64,000 nucleotides of DNA from Albula goreensis (GCA_022829145.1 CM040763.1:5204641-5268640), one strand, 5' to 3'. Shown: positions 1-13,528, numbered from the stretch's first letter. Notes: generated from the sequence alone by a model not told the origin. Program-made: numbers and translations.

Positions 1-160
1 TATACCTCAGCTTTCAGATTCAATTCCCAGGTTGGCCATTGTACCCTTGAGAAAAGGTACCTCACCTGCATATCCAGCTGTTTAAATGAAGAGTGTGTCA
101 AAGTGTGAGCGGCGCAGGTCGCTCTGGATAAGAACGTGTGCTGTGTGCCTGAATGCGAGC
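1..160 (+). mobile_element. tRNA-derived SINE, 5'-truncated by the window edge
   Basis: The stretch contains a B-box-like GATTCAATTCCCAGG near 17-31, then the body typical of teleost tRNA SINEs: 'TGTACCCTTGAG.AAGGTACCT.ACCTGCAT', 'ATATCCAGCTGT.TAAATG' and 'GTCGCTCTGGATAAGA'. This order is widespread in fish genomes. The copy is diverged, and its A-box half lies outside the window. Confidence 0.85.
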
Positions 161-1310
161 GAGACGGCTTGGAAATGGACTCTCACCGGTTTTGTTTCTG
201 GTCGCAGCTGAATGGAACGCTGCGTGCGTGCAGGACGGCAACATAAGGCTGGAAGCGGTGTGGGGGCTGACCTGGTTACAGGAAGGATCTGGGCACAGCC
301 GGGACCCCTGTGACGGATTCTTGGCCAGCAGAGTGTTCTTTCAGGTAGGTAGCCCTAACACCTGCCAGAGAGCATCCGTCACCTGTCAGGGCCCTTACGT
401 AACGCAGCACGAGGCTTAGCCGGCTCACTGCGGCCAGACTCACCTCCTGCTTTACCTCAAACGTTTATGAAACGGAAAGCGTCGTGACACATCAGTTCAT
501 AGAATTTGCCAGAAAAATGACGCCCTCAGCATGTGCTCGGTAATTTTACGAAAGTGATAGCCACGTCTCAGCTGTAAAATATGTGCATCATGGCACGTGG
601 TGAACCGTTTGAGGAGGAGGTCTTTAGGAGGAAAGTTGATGGCCAAATACTCATACATGCACCGAAGTATGGGGACTGGGGTCATTGTGTTGTGTCATTG
701 TCCAATTACAGGATGAGATGTGTAGCTTTAAAGCACCAGAAGTCATCAAGTAGGTTTATAACTACAGCACTGCAGCCTCCTCCTTATTTTATAAACCTGA
801 GTAAAAGTTTGCTTTGCTCAGCTCTGGAAATATGATTCTCTCGGCCTGTGTGGCAAATCCGGGAAGGCACGTTGTGACAAATGGCTGGACGCAGCAGAGT
901 TTGGACAGGAGTGATACGTTAGCGCTGCAGACAGGGGCATGAATGTGGAGATGTGAACACTTTCCTCGCTGTTCTGCACTTGATTCGCGGTACGCCGCTG
1001 CCAAAGCAAAGGCCGACTGCTTCTCTCATCTCCACTGGAGACGGCGGTAACGTTTAGCCGCGCGGAATGCAGAGATGTCTTGGGACGGCTGTGTTCTGCA
1101 CAGATAAGCTGTGCATAAAATCGGACCCTGTGTAGAGAAATGTCGCTTTGTGTGGATAATCAACATTAGTATTCTCCACAAATATTTTTCTCACCCCAAA
1201 AACACAGAGGTTCACTGTTGAGCTCCCATACCATTTAGCTTTTCTCACAATTTAGAGGAAAAAGGAAAAATGCTGTTAACACAGATGTCTGCTTCTGTGC
1301 GTACATGTTT
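161..1310. other. Unannotated sequence
   Basis: Short overlapping open frames occur on both strands, but none has a splice-site pair, family motif or convincing composition. Nothing further recognised. Confidence 0.6.
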
Positions 1311-1472
<162 letters not shown>

Positions 1473-3219
1473 GTATTCAACTTGTCAGTCGAGTTTCACT
1501 GTATTCCTTTAATACATTTTGATTGTAGACCAGCTCTGGGTATGTTTTTTTTATTATTTATTTGAATAAATGTGCCTTAAATGTTTAACCATAAAATAGT
1601 GGTAGATTCCCTCTGAAGTCCTGAAGCAGACTGTCAGCCTCACAGTGGCAGTTTGTTGCTGTGGAGCCCTTGATTTAATCCCAGCTCCTGCATAAGCGAT
1701 TTATTTATAACCACATATGTAAGTTAGAATTCATAAAGTGTGACTGGTCCCGGGTAGAGGATGTGAGAGCGGGGTGTGGGCGTTTGGGGGGGGATAGCAG
1801 GGGGTGGGATGCTACTGAATGACAGATGTTTTCACTGCTGTCACTACCCCCTCCCTCCCCCCTCGCCCAAATCACCGAGCCGATGACGGCACGACTCGAT
1901 AAATAAAACATGTCTTTAAATTTGAGCAGAAAGTGCTGAGATCAGCAGATGTCCGTAAACACCATTTGCATACATTTTGTCTGTCAGTTTAATTTATGGA
2001 GTGCTGAATTTTTTTTTTTCCCCATTACATTCATTTCAAGTGCCTGTCAGACATCCCTCTCATTTCAACCCGCATGTCAGACCCCCGCCTCTAAATCAGG
2101 GAGGCGCAAAATGAGAGGGGTGTGTCCGAGAACACCAGCATCAACCAAGCAGCTGTGTGTTCTGCTTTCTGCTTAGGTTTCCCCTCCTTGAATTGTTGAC
2201 TTTTGAATTCATTGATGCAGAAATGTGTTGGGGCAGTCTTCTGTAAATCTCAGTCAGATTTTTGCTCTGTTTCTCTGTTGCTAGTGCTAATGCTAATTCT
2301 AATGTCTGACAGTGGGGAAAAAAACTCATGTCCAGGAGTATTCCATTACCAATGTGTGTAGCCATAATCATTTATTAATACTGTTAATAATATTTCCAAT
2401 GTACAGTACAACCTCAGAGATACGCACACATTGGTAATGGGGAATATTTTTGGGGGAAATGATCATAACTCGGAAAGTGACACCAATACAGAACAATTCC
2501 AATTTTAATTTATTTAAATTGTTACTTAGGTTTTTTTGTCCTTATATTGAGAAAGTACTCAACCAAAATTTTTACCAGGTGCCCAATATGAGGTTTAAAA
2601 GAGACCATTTAGAAGAAATCATTTTAAGAAGCCAGAAAATTGTCTTTCACGTCTGAAATACTAATACGTTCATATATCAGCTTTTAGACTTGGGTCATTG
2701 TGAAACTACCATTTTAAAGCTACACTAAAAACATCAAGTGGGCCTTTCCTATATAGCTAGCTTGCTATCTGTATTCTGTCACTATGCGCTCTGGATTTAC
2801 CATGCATTAGCATTGCATAGGCTGGTGGAAGGCAGCCAATGTTTCCACCCCAGTGTAAGCTCAGCTGCCAATTATACAGCTCTATTCGACATGTGGAATA
2901 TGTGGTTTTCTTTCTGGAGTACCAGGCCTGTGTGTCAACATCCCTGAGAATGGCATCATGATTCATGTAGAAAGAGTTTTTTTTATCTGAACTGACAGAG
3001 CCACGCTCACTCTACACTTAATTTCCCTCATGTCTGCTAGGTAGCATCCTATTTGTTCAATATTTTATGAACAACGTCAAGTAAATTAAACGCGATGATC
3101 TGCTCCCCTCGCCGCTCGCTGGAGACCTTGGTGGAGCACGGCACGTGTCAAAGAACAGAAGTGAATTTAATGTACAAAAGCCACGCTATGCGTTACATAA
3201 ACCAGACCCCTACTGAGAT
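1473..3219. other. Unannotated sequence with one inverted repeat
   Basis: This stretch holds the inverted repeat at 2337-2449, listed separately, a G-run near 1784-1792 and C-rich patches near 1843-1870. No gene recognised. Confidence 0.6.
2337..2449. repeat. Inverted repeat, possible MITE remnant
   Basis: The left arm (ATTCCATTACCAATGTGTG) and right arm (reverse complement ATTCCCCATTACCAATGTGTG) are nearly identical and flank about 65 bp of A+T-rich DNA. The text 'ACAGTACAACCTCAGAGATACG' just before the right arm resembles termini of pogo/Tc1-type elements, but I could not define ends or target duplications. Confidence 0.5.
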
Positions 3220-3545
3220 TTCTCCTCCTTTCTGTCTCCCTCTCTCGCTTCCTATCCTCTCCCCTCTCCCTCACACTGTCTCTCGCCCTATACCTCTGCG
3301 TTTCTCTCTCTCCTTCTCTTCCCCTCTCTCTCCCTCTTTCTCCCTCCTCCCTCTTTCTCACCCTCTTTCTCTCTCTCTTCCTCTCTCCCTCCCTTAAATA
3401 TATCTCTCTCCCTCTGTCTCTCTCTTTCTCCCTCCTTCCCTCTCTCACCCTCTCCCCCTCCTCCCCCTCTCTCACCCTCTCTCCTTCTCTTCTCCTCCCT
3501 TATCTCTCTCTCTTTCTCCCTCCCTCCCTCCCTCCCTCTCTAACC
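3220..3545. repeat. Long polypyrimidine (CT-rich) tract
   Basis: About 320 bp of the plus strand is almost entirely C and T in mixed CTCT, CCCT and CTTT units, so the minus strand is polypurine. The Arg/Glu-rich and Ser/Leu/Pro-rich frames here are repeat translations. Confidence 0.95.
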
Positions 3546-4479
3546 CTTTTGTTAAATGGTGCTGTGCAGGCTTGCAGCTTCCTGCCTTACAGCTGAGCGA
3601 TATCACACAGAGAGAGAGCTACACCTACTCTACCACCTACCCGCTCCCAAACGGAGTGATCTTTTCCTTCCAGGCAAATAGATCTGATTTCCACACAGCT
3701 CCCATCTAACGGCAGTGTGAGCTCTGGCTGAATGTAATTAGTCTTCTGGCCCATGTGAGGGGTGGTTCGGAAAACATTTATGAAAGTTTGTCACATCATT
3801 AAGTAACAATAGGTTGTTAAGTGTGTGTATCTGGGTAATAGCTGTTGCAAAGCACCAGAAAGAAGAAGAAATTAGCAATTTTCAGTGATTAAGCAAGAAT
3901 GGCCAGAGGACTTTGACTTCTTTGCTTTTCCCAGGAATACAACATGAGGCTCAGAAAGGTCGTCGAATTACAGACACTCGCTTAATAGCCGAATTTTGTT
4001 GTTTTGTTTAATATAAATGCTAAAAGAAAACTTGGGCATGGCGCTAACACTCGATTCTATTCTGCCCGATGTGCGAAGCTTGCATGGTGAGTAAAATGAC
4101 GGTGGGATTTAACACAGTTCAGTATTTCATCCACCAGCAGAAATACTCTTGAAAGTATGAAATGAAAAGGGTCTTCAGTGGAGGGAGTGAAGTGGCTGAG
4201 GAGTGGTGCTTTTCATGCCAAAGAGTCACAGATACTTCACTGATAAATCCACAAGTGGCCACTTTTCACTAAATTTCCAGCAAGCACCTTCTAAAATGTC
4301 CCTTTTTTAAATAATTACGGACACCGAGGTTTAGACTTTTCACATGATATAATTATGGGATAAGTGCTTTGTGGTTCATATAGCATGGTGTGTTCACAGT
4401 GATTTTCTCACATTTATATGGACAGGGGTTAAAGGGAAAACCATAAGAAATGTGGAGATGAGACCAGTCACAGCGTCTA
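3546..4479. other. Unannotated sequence
   Basis: A+T-rich unique DNA. No splice-flanked exon or repeat recognised. Confidence 0.6.
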
Positions 4480-5340
4480 ACATGCATCTTTATAGAGGGA
4501 GCTGTCTGTCTCTCTGGTTCTGCTCTCCTCGCCGCTTGGCTCACGTTTTTCGCTCCGTTTCCGTGCTTCCTGGTCCGTTTGCCAGCCAAGAGCCGCCGCC
4601 GTAGCGCCTCCTGCAGCTACGCGCGCCAGGCTGCGGCATCCTTCGCCGCCTTTTCTTCTCCTTCATAATGAGAGCAAGAAAGAACAGATTAGAATAACAG
4701 CCTTAACTAATCCATATCGCTCTTATGAGGTGCCGCGTTTCGGAGTGTGTCATTTTGCATTTCGCACAGAAACATAAATCCCCCCACACAAACAAGCCTC
4801 GTGAAATAATAGCACCATCAAACACAAAAAAGAAAATATATGCGCGACAGAAGGACAGAAATCAACATTGGCTCCCTCTCTGCTCCAAGGATCATTTGTA
4901 AAAATCCATCGCCTCCGCTGGTAGTCTCGAATCAGAGAGGGGGTGATTTTCAGGCGAGCCGAAAACGAAACACTGATTCGCCTCCCCGCTATGAGATTGG
5001 GGATTTCGCGAGGCAATCGTTATCGACGCGTTCTGTCCTCAAAATACAAGCCAGCTCCCCCCAAAACATGACAGATAAGGGAATCTACAGTGGATTTGGC
5101 CGGCGGTCTCCTTTAGCAGGCTTTGGCGAGAGGGCGGGGACGGGCCTCGGCGCTGTGGGCCGCTGTCGTTCGCTTGTCTTTGAAACTTTGTGTGCCACGG
5201 AGGCCCAAATGATTGCAGGGATTACAGAGAAGAGAACTGCTGCAAAGTGTTATCTGTTTGACCTGGAGCTGCGCTCAGCTAGTGGAGCCCACCCTCAAAG
5301 CTCTTACAGGGGCCAGTGGAAGAGCTGGCAGTATGGAGGT
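4480..5340. other. G+C/CpG-elevated unique block; possible conserved noncoding DNA
   Basis: Composition rises above the A+T-rich surroundings, with many CpGs (for example around 4610-4640, 4905-5030 and 5098-5170). The longest open frame of the window (188 codons, plus strand 4840-5406) runs through it. That frame shows no recognisable domain and no splice context, so I do not call it a gene. A regulatory element or an old CpG island is as likely. Confidence 0.35.
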
Positions 5341-8227
5341 ACAGGATATTTAAGCAATATTTTAATTTTCCAGCATGATTTTGGTATGTATCCATTTAAT
5401 TACTAATACCAATAATAATAATAATTATCCTTATCATATCATCATAATTTTGTGTCTGTGGGTGGTGGTATCACATTATTATTACATTATTGTTATGTTT
5501 TTCATTGTATATCTGTATTTATGTGTATGAATGTATTTATTTATGTGGGTTGCTAGAAGGCCCTGAATATAAACAGAACTAAATGGCTGTGATTAATGTG
5601 TGGTTGCGGTCCAGCAGGCTCAGCCCGGGGCGCTCCAGCATGGAGTTCATGGGCGGCCTGCAGTTATCGTAGCGGTGACTTTCCTCCCGGGAATCCAGCG
5701 TTCCGGACCGGAATTCACACTGCGCCGCTCTGACATTTTAAAGGAGGGACCGGGCCCTCTGTTTTCTCCCCTATCCTGCTGTAACTGTACAAAATTCATG
5801 ACAATATTCTGGCTATTTTAGAGTTGGCTGGTTGGAGGACATGTTTGTGAGAAGGTGCAGTGGATCATGTATTCTTCACACACAAACCTATATTTGCTTT
5901 TCACAGTGAGTCTGCATGCAAACAGTGTATATCTGTGTTATACACTCTTCTATAGATAATGGCAGCCAAAACATATTCATAGAAAATATACATAACAGAC
6001 ATAATTATGAAGATCAGGATGCTTATTACAGCACTTGTGGGCATCACTGTTATGAAGTATGGCGTTATAAGTTGAATGTATGTATCATATATTGCAGTAT
6101 ATTTCACTTCTATGAAGAGGATCTGTTCTGTTCAGGGTCCTGGCCCAGCCGGAGGGGTAAATGAGAATTAATGGTGGACAAACACGGGTGTCCATGAATG
6201 CATTCCCTGCAAATGTCACACACTAGATTTCAGCACAGTCTGCGTAAATCCTGCGCGGCACAGACCTAGTTCAGCGTGGGCTTTGCCTGGCCAAGAACAG
6301 TACAGAGGGCGGTATGCCCGCCCGCTAACGCTAACGTAGCCTCATTACGGGGCACGGCCGTAGAGCCAAACATACATGCATCCTGTGGTTTTTTTTTTTT
6401 TTCCCCTGCTTTAGCCTTTTTCTCTGTTAGAGAGAGGGAGAAGGAGAGAGAGAGAAAACAGACCAGCCCGCCCCAGGGTTGTGTGACCAGTCGGTCTCCT
6501 CCACTCCAATCCTGATTACCCTTCACAGTCCACAGACACTTCAGCTTCCCTGTAAACATAATTGAGGCCCAAGGCAAGGCAGATTCATACTCTCTCTCTC
6601 TTTTTTTTTCCCTCTTTCTCCAAGTGTAGACAAGGCCCGATCTTTATAGATTGCAGAAGCAGCGCCTAGGCCCTCCCACTGCTTCTATTGATATGTGGCT
6701 CTGAGATGGAGCATGCAGGGGAGTGTGGAGGGTGGACTGCACTGGAAGGAGAGGCACAGCGGGGCTGCAGCGCTGGTGGCTGGGATAGCTGCGTCTCCTT
6801 TCATCTTTAATAAGGCTTGATTTAGCAGCAGCCAAACAACCAGAGTACAGCTTCCGGTCTTATTTATTTTACATTTGGAAAAGAACGGAGGATGGCCTTG
6901 ATTGCACTTAGAAATAAAAACACAGCCAGGAAATAAACTCAATATATGCACTGTGCCACTAATGGTGTCCTTATTACCAAAGGGATGGATATTTCACAAT
7001 GCTGCTAATAACTTTAGCATAAAAAAAAAACAAAAAAAAAAATTCTACTGAGGGCAGTATGGTTCTATCCAGTCTCTGCAACGCTGATCATTACAGTAGA
7101 TTCTGACCCACTTCCTCCAGCACAATCACCTGTATTAATTAAACATACTAATTGATTATTAAAATTCCAAGCTGAAATGGCACAAAACTGCTATTCTCCA
7201 GCACGTTGGGACTAGGTGTTCTTATTCCACTTCACAGGCACCTGAACAGGAGGACTACATGAGAGGTATATGGGAGTTATAATGCAGTAGCTGGACTAGC
7301 TAGGCCTATATAGTAAACAAGGGTGCCTGAATGCCAATTAAAAGAATATGTAGGCTAAAGCTAAGTAGCTGGGGTGTGAAAAATCAGTACGCTTTGGGAA
7401 CCGTGGTGTGGGGAGGCCTACATTGTAGTCACATCACAATGGATCTGTGTGTATGAGTTTAGTCACCTGCATGCTTTTTACAGTTCGACCCGGTGGCCAA
7501 ATTGCTGGGATGGGGTTTTTAGTGACGCATCAAATGATTCCGCGATTCGAAACGGAGCGGAGCGGAGACGTTTCTGTTCAAAATGACCCCCCAGCCATCG
7601 AAAAACCATGGCACCTCTATCACTCTAGACAGAGCACAGTGACGCAGAAAAACACGCAGCGTAAACTTTAGTTTCACCGAGCCTCTCCCCCAGCAGGTGT
7701 CTGCCAATGTTTTGAAGGGTAGGCGACTGTGGCATATTTAGCAGCTCTTGTCAGAGCTTTTATCGAACGATCAGAACTGATTACCCCCTCCGGCTAGCAG
7801 CCCTCGTGGGGACACGGAAAAATAAAAAATAATTTGTTTCCCTCCTATTAATTAGTTTGCGTTTGCTGACAATACAATTTATTAAAATCGCAAACGTTCT
7901 CTGTAAGTTTATTTCAGCTAATCAAAGTTTAACTCAGAAAACTGCCTCCGGAGACCGGCAGCATTTACCTACTTTCTAAAAATAATCTGCCACCTCCCCC
8001 ATCCCACTGAAAAACACAACAGAGAACACAACCGCCTCTGTTATTTCAGCCACGTTGTGTCCCTCCTATTTCTGCTGGAAGCCATGTGGCTGCATATCAC
8101 CCACGTAAATATTGACAAAGTGCTGCTTGCCGTTGGAATTTTTAATCACATAGGCTGTCACAGAAAAGGTATGGGAATGATTTATGACTCAAGTGACACT
8201 GACATATGCAGAGTTATTGCCACCTAG
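5341..8227. other. Unannotated sequence with simple repeats
   Basis: Contains a GC-rich exon-like patch at 5583-5720 (see findings), a 14-T run near 6389-6402, GA and CT patches at 6428-6458 and 6587-6625, and an A-rich patch at 7021-7041. No gene recognised. Confidence 0.55.
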
Positions 8228-8251
8228 TGTGTGTGTGTGTGTAGTGTAGTG

Positions 8252-8285
<34 letters not shown>

Positions 8286-8292
8286 TGTAGTG

Positions 8293-8344
<52 letters not shown>

Positions 8345-8387
8345 TGTAGTGTAGTGTGTGTGTGTGTGTGTGTGTAGTGTAGTGTAG
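8228..8387. repeat. Compound (GT)n / GTAGT microsatellite
   Basis: GT tracts are punctuated four times by the motif TAGTGTAGTGTAGTG, giving a repeat of repeats. The His/Thr/Tyr frames over it are repeat translation. Confidence 0.97.
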
Positions 8388-11300
8388 CTCATAGGTCTGA
8401 AACACCAACATCAATTAATGAGTGGTGAGAACCTTAGCATAGGAAACACCCTGTCCACAGCAATATGCTTTTACAAAATTAAGTATTCCACGTACAGCCC
8501 TTTTAAATGCAACGCTAATTTAGCAGAGTGTGCGGTTTGCCATCCAGGCTTCCCTTCGTGTCTTTGTGTCTGGACTGCGCTGCGGCTGCAGTTGCCGTAA
8601 ATCCTCGGCTGTTTACAGAGCCGAGCGGCCGCTGTCTCGGCGCAGTTTCACTTTGGGGGAATCTTGGAGGGCAGCCATTCACTGGGAGCTTGATGAAAGT
8701 GCAGCGAAGCGAGCTAATTAATACAACATCCTGAGCCTCGGGGCTACGCTGAAAACCAAAAGTGTGAAATACGTCAGCCAGCCGGGAGACAGGCTGAAAG
8801 GAGCTCCTAAGGAGCACAGAAATGCTAGAATCCATCAGAGTTACACTCGCACAGCGGAATGGGGGCTAAAATGGTGGCAGGGAATGCAAGAAATAATCTT
8901 CCCGCCTGTTCCCTGAAACATTTGTTTTCAGGAGCATGATGTTTTTACCGTTATGAAAAGCATGTAGCACACTGTAAGGAAAAATAGAGGATAATACATG
9001 GGAAAGACTGTAAAAAAACAACAGCTGAATGGTGGTATTGCACTGAGTTCACCTGGAATGGTAGTGCCTGCACTATGGGAGATTTAGTATTACCATATGT
9101 AATTTAAATTTAAACTGCAGCATTGGCATGAAGGCATGGGTTTCTGTAAAAGCAGATAAATAAATGTATATATAATATATCATAAATATATCAACATGAA
9201 CTAAACCTATCCTTGAATTTGAAAAAAAAAAATGCTATGTTAATGGGTAAGGTGTTTCTACACATGGTAAATACATGTTGGTAGGTTACCAGCAAAACTG
9301 CTATATCTGCCAGCAGCCCCTCCCCACCCCACAAGGAAAGTCAACATAGGAGGAGACAAGCCATGTTTGGAACTGCGGCAAAATAAACAGTTACGATCTC
9401 CCCGTCTGTAACAGGTCCAGGAGAATGCAGTAATGACGTTGGAGCTGACAGTGCCAGCGTAATTTCTGCTGCCATCTACCCACTGCACTGTTCAAGCTAT
9501 CATCTAAAAAGCAGAAATGAAAGTACGTGTAGCGGCCGCTGCAGGACTTTGCACTCCGCTGGAGTGACTGCAGGTCCGGCCCAAACCACAGGAATTTCAC
9601 GACGAGACGCTGTGTCACAGATTACTGACTCCAGCACTTCTTATTGTTAAAGATGAGCAAGTACCTGGGACCCCATACAGTAGATATAAATCAGTAGATA
9701 TTGTCTTATTATGTTGGAAATATAGCTTACTTGTGTCAGTTTTTTTCCTATTACTGCCATTTTTCTCTTTCTGTTTATGAAATTTTTCAGTCCACATACA
9801 TATGAGTTCTGGAAATGAAATACCATTTTTGGCAAGAGAGTGAAGTTATTTTGAAATAGAATTTAAATGTTTTTGAGAGAGATAGATAAAGAGAGATAGA
9901 CCACGGCAGGCGAAGCGGAGACAAAGCATGAGTAATGGCTAAAGGGCACCACAATATTTCAGGTCACATTCAGGTTGTTTGGTGCTCTGGAGGGGACAGT
10001 CAGAGACCAAGCAAAGCTTACCTGAGAAGGTAATTGTTTGTACTGTATGAGTAAAGTGGGGATAAAGACCATTTTGTGCTGGGCAGAATGCAGTGTGTTG
10101 TTTGTTTCCCATCCCTAGTGTATAGGGCCCCCATGTGCTTCCAGGCCTGTCCGGTGTAGTCCATTCTGATTTAGATCACAACAATTAAAGACAACACAAA
10201 TACCCAGGGTACACCAGGGCTGCTGTTTACTTTCATTATCTGGGTTTTATTAAACTGAAGTTACACCATTTTCAACTGTGAAAGAAGGTTTTTTTTTTTT
10301 TTTCTTCCTCTACCCCTTAACTTTGCCTCTGTGGAAAGCTCTCAGTCTATTGAACTCAATCAAACTACAGAAAAGTTGCCTGGAGACAGGGGAGTCTATG
10401 GGGAGGGACGGTTTTGCAATGTATCCGTTTATTTTAGCGGGTGAGAGATAGCTCTGGAGATGGGGATGTCAAACAATACATTACAACTGAGGTTTGCACA
10501 TTCTTCTGTGGAAAAAAAGAGACAATTCTGCCAGCTTAGCTTTTCTGCGAGGAGACAGAAAATACTTTATTTTTATACAAATGTATAGCAGTTATACAAA
10601 CTGGAGAAAGACTCGGTTAAAGATTATATATATAGGGACTGCCAGTGTAATTGTAAAATAAACAGCTGTTATGATAACCAGTGATAAAGGGCAACCATTT
10701 ACCATCATAAAATAATGTCAAATATTATTCATGTTGGACTTATCTATAGCAAACCTGTTAACTAAATATAAGGAAATAAATAGCCATACATGCGCACATT
10801 AATAATATGTTAGGGATTCATTTTTTGTAAAGAAGTGATTACAGGGGGAAAATATACTGTATAAACACATTTAACGGTGGCGTAAAGAAGACATCCGCAG
10901 AAAGAGATTGTAATTACAGCACGGACTCGGCTGATAGTGGGGACAGATAGCAGTTTCCATTAAATGGAGTAACAAGTGTCGCAGGGACGGTGTTTAGAAT
11001 TCATTCTATAATTACCGTATTAAAATGCATGTAGGCGCCTGTGCGGTTGTGGAAGTAAGATAAGACTCTTTAAAAAACGAGGTTTGAATGCTATCAGTCA
11101 GTTTCCAATGGCCTGTAATTATAGAGATGCGCAGACATCATTTTCTGTAAAAATAATGCCACGTTTTCTTTGTCTTTCCACCAGAAAATGTACAGGAAAA
11201 AAATATATTCTATTTTTTATGTTTTCTTGTTTGAGTCATTTGTGCCTCTCAAAGCAGTGTTCTCTAATTCCACCATGTGAAATGATTCAGAGAACTCTAG

Positions 11301-13136
11301 ACATTGACATACATACATATCTAATGGCAGTCAATGTATAAATATTGAATTATTATATTTAATGACACCATGTTAAAACTTGTCTTGGTATTTAGGGCAA
11401 AGTTCATTTATAATACATTAAAGATATTAAAGAACTTATAGATATGTGAAATAAATGATGCAGGTGTAAAGATACCATCAGTTGTAGAGATATCATAATT
11501 AAATGTAAAATTAAATCTGCGCACTTTCCCTGTGTTTAATTATCAAAAAAAAGTCAATTTCAAGTTAGGTTATCTGAATGTGCTTAATTAGAAGTCTGTC
11601 GTTTTAGTTAATGAAAGTTAGGAGAGGTAAGCCTAACACACTGACGTGGATTTTGACTGTGTTTTACGTGAATCAGGAAACAGAACCAGGGTACAGAGGC
11701 TGTTTCAGTGAGACACAGAACAGGTTGGGCTCTGATCAAATATTAACCACACTTTGATTCTGCAGTAGTGAGTTGTGACCGAGTTCGTATTTCATCTGTC
11801 ACAGTGTTCAGTGTGTTTGTGTCCCTGCGCCGGCCCATTTTTCCAGCCACACACTCCACCACCATTAAAGGGAGTGCGAGTGTAAGCGGTGCAAATTCAT
11901 ATATTCTTTTATGTATGATTACTAATTTATATATATCACAATAGCCTGGCAAATATTAAAATTAGATTTAAGGCAAAGTTATCCTTTGATTCTTTTTTAT
12001 TCTTTTTTCCCTTTGATACCCTTCCCTGGATATCATGCATGGTAATTTCCTACATCCCATAAGTCTCTGTAACCCTGAAGTAGCTCAGAGTCTCCGAGGT
12101 CACACTCTAGATGCATGGAGACATGTTCATATCTCAGAACCTGTGTGTTTGAAATGAGAGGCGTGTTAAGGGCATGCACCGTGGATCTTTCCTAAAACGC
12201 TCCCCGTGCAGAGGAGTGGGGACCCCTCGCTGGCTCTGATTTCCAGCTGAACAGCGGGGGGTGGAGGAGTACGGCCTGCAGGGGGTGCTCTGATTGCTGA
12301 GGGATGCTGGCCCCCAAATCCATTGACAGAAAGGGGTGACGTGGCATCTCTGAGGGACATTTGGCCAGCCTCATTTCGGATACATCCCCAGAGCAGGGTG
12401 TTTTGGTGAACATCATTAGCAGTCTGGTTTTAGCCAGCTGCATCATCTCTAGCTGTGGTACTGCACTACACATTATGTTTTTATTTCCCTTCCATCAGTC
12501 TCCTCTTGTGTTCTCACCCCCTCTTCCACTTGGTGTAGCTACAACTATGAGCTTCCCTAATTTCTCGCCCTGCTGTGGTGTCACCTCAGCTTCCTGGAAT
12601 GTGCTTAGCTAGCAAAGTAATGCTCAATTTCTATGTCTGACAAATCCCACAGCAGTGTGGGTGCATGGTGACATAAAGCACCTAAGCCAATCGAATCCAC
12701 CATCAGAAATCTTCTGGAACCAATCAGATCACAGGAAGCGATCCAAAATAATCAGTGGATTGACAGTTAGTCTGGATTTTCGGAACTAAAAGTAATATTT
12801 TAGTCCATGACATTGTGCACAATATTAATATATTAATATTAATATTTATAATCCATATGCCAACATCACAACATATCTATTGATACAAGTGATGTAATGT
12901 GATTATATATGGGGGAAAAAAAGCAGAGAACCATAGGGTATTACTGAGGTGTTGTAGCAAAGCAATAAATGAACCGTAATTGTATAACTATGTGGAAACC
13001 ACAATGTAAAATTAAGCAATGTCTATTATCAGGTTGATAACCAATAATTAGTGAGTAAGGCAGAGCTCATTAGGGGGAGATCCTGTGGAGAACTGAGGTC
13101 TGATATAGCCCTCTTCAACGCCGCTGAAAGAGGGGC
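8388..13136. other. Unannotated sequence
   Basis: Mostly A+T-rich unique DNA with a 16-T run near 10,290 and an ATT-rich patch at 12,817-12,850. A 205-bp block at 10,861-11,065 looks like possible conserved noncoding DNA. No gene recognised. Confidence 0.55.
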
Positions 13137-13345
13137 CTGCGACACTTTCAATTTCTCCTCCACTCTCCCTCCATCCCTCCATTGATCCCTCTGTCTCTTT
13201 CTTACCCTCTTTTTCTGCTTTTTATTCCACTCCCCCTCTATATCTTTTCCCTCTGTATCCCTCTTTTTCTCTCTCTTATCTTTCTCTATCCCTCTTTCTC
13301 CCTGTATCCATCCCCCTCTCTCTCTTGTCTTTCTCTCTGTTGAAA
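13137..13345. repeat. CT-rich polypyrimidine tract
   Basis: About 200 bp dominated by CTCT, CCCT and TTTCT on the plus strand. Arg/Lys/Glu frames on the minus strand are repeat translation. Confidence 0.85.
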
Positions 13346-13390
13346 GATGAACCATCTTTTCTACATTGCTCCTCATCTATCATCTTAATA

Positions 13391-13436
13391 GGCGGGGGGT
13401 GGGGGGGGGCATTCGGGGTTGGGGGTGGGGAGGAAG
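13391..13436 (+). repeat. G-run cluster with quadruplex potential
   Basis: Five or more runs of four to nine G separated by 1-5 nt loops occur here, a textbook G-quadruplex-forming pattern. It lies between a CT tract and a GT microsatellite. Confidence 0.8.
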
Positions 13437-13527
13437 CTGCTGCAGAAGGGCACGAGAAACCGCTTGAACCCGCCACGTCACCCGGTACCGGCAGCGACAA
13501 CCACCATTATTTACACGGAGGGGAAGG

Positions 13528-13528
13528 G

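Noticed and set aside
3095..3475. Frames of 100 codons or so on both strands rich in Ser/Leu/Pro or Arg/Glu
   Set aside because: They come from the polypyrimidine tract; no splice or domain evidence.
10027..10047. 21-nt minus-strand microexon candidate before GTAAGC
   Set aside because: The acceptor lacks a pyrimidine tract and nothing links it to a gene.
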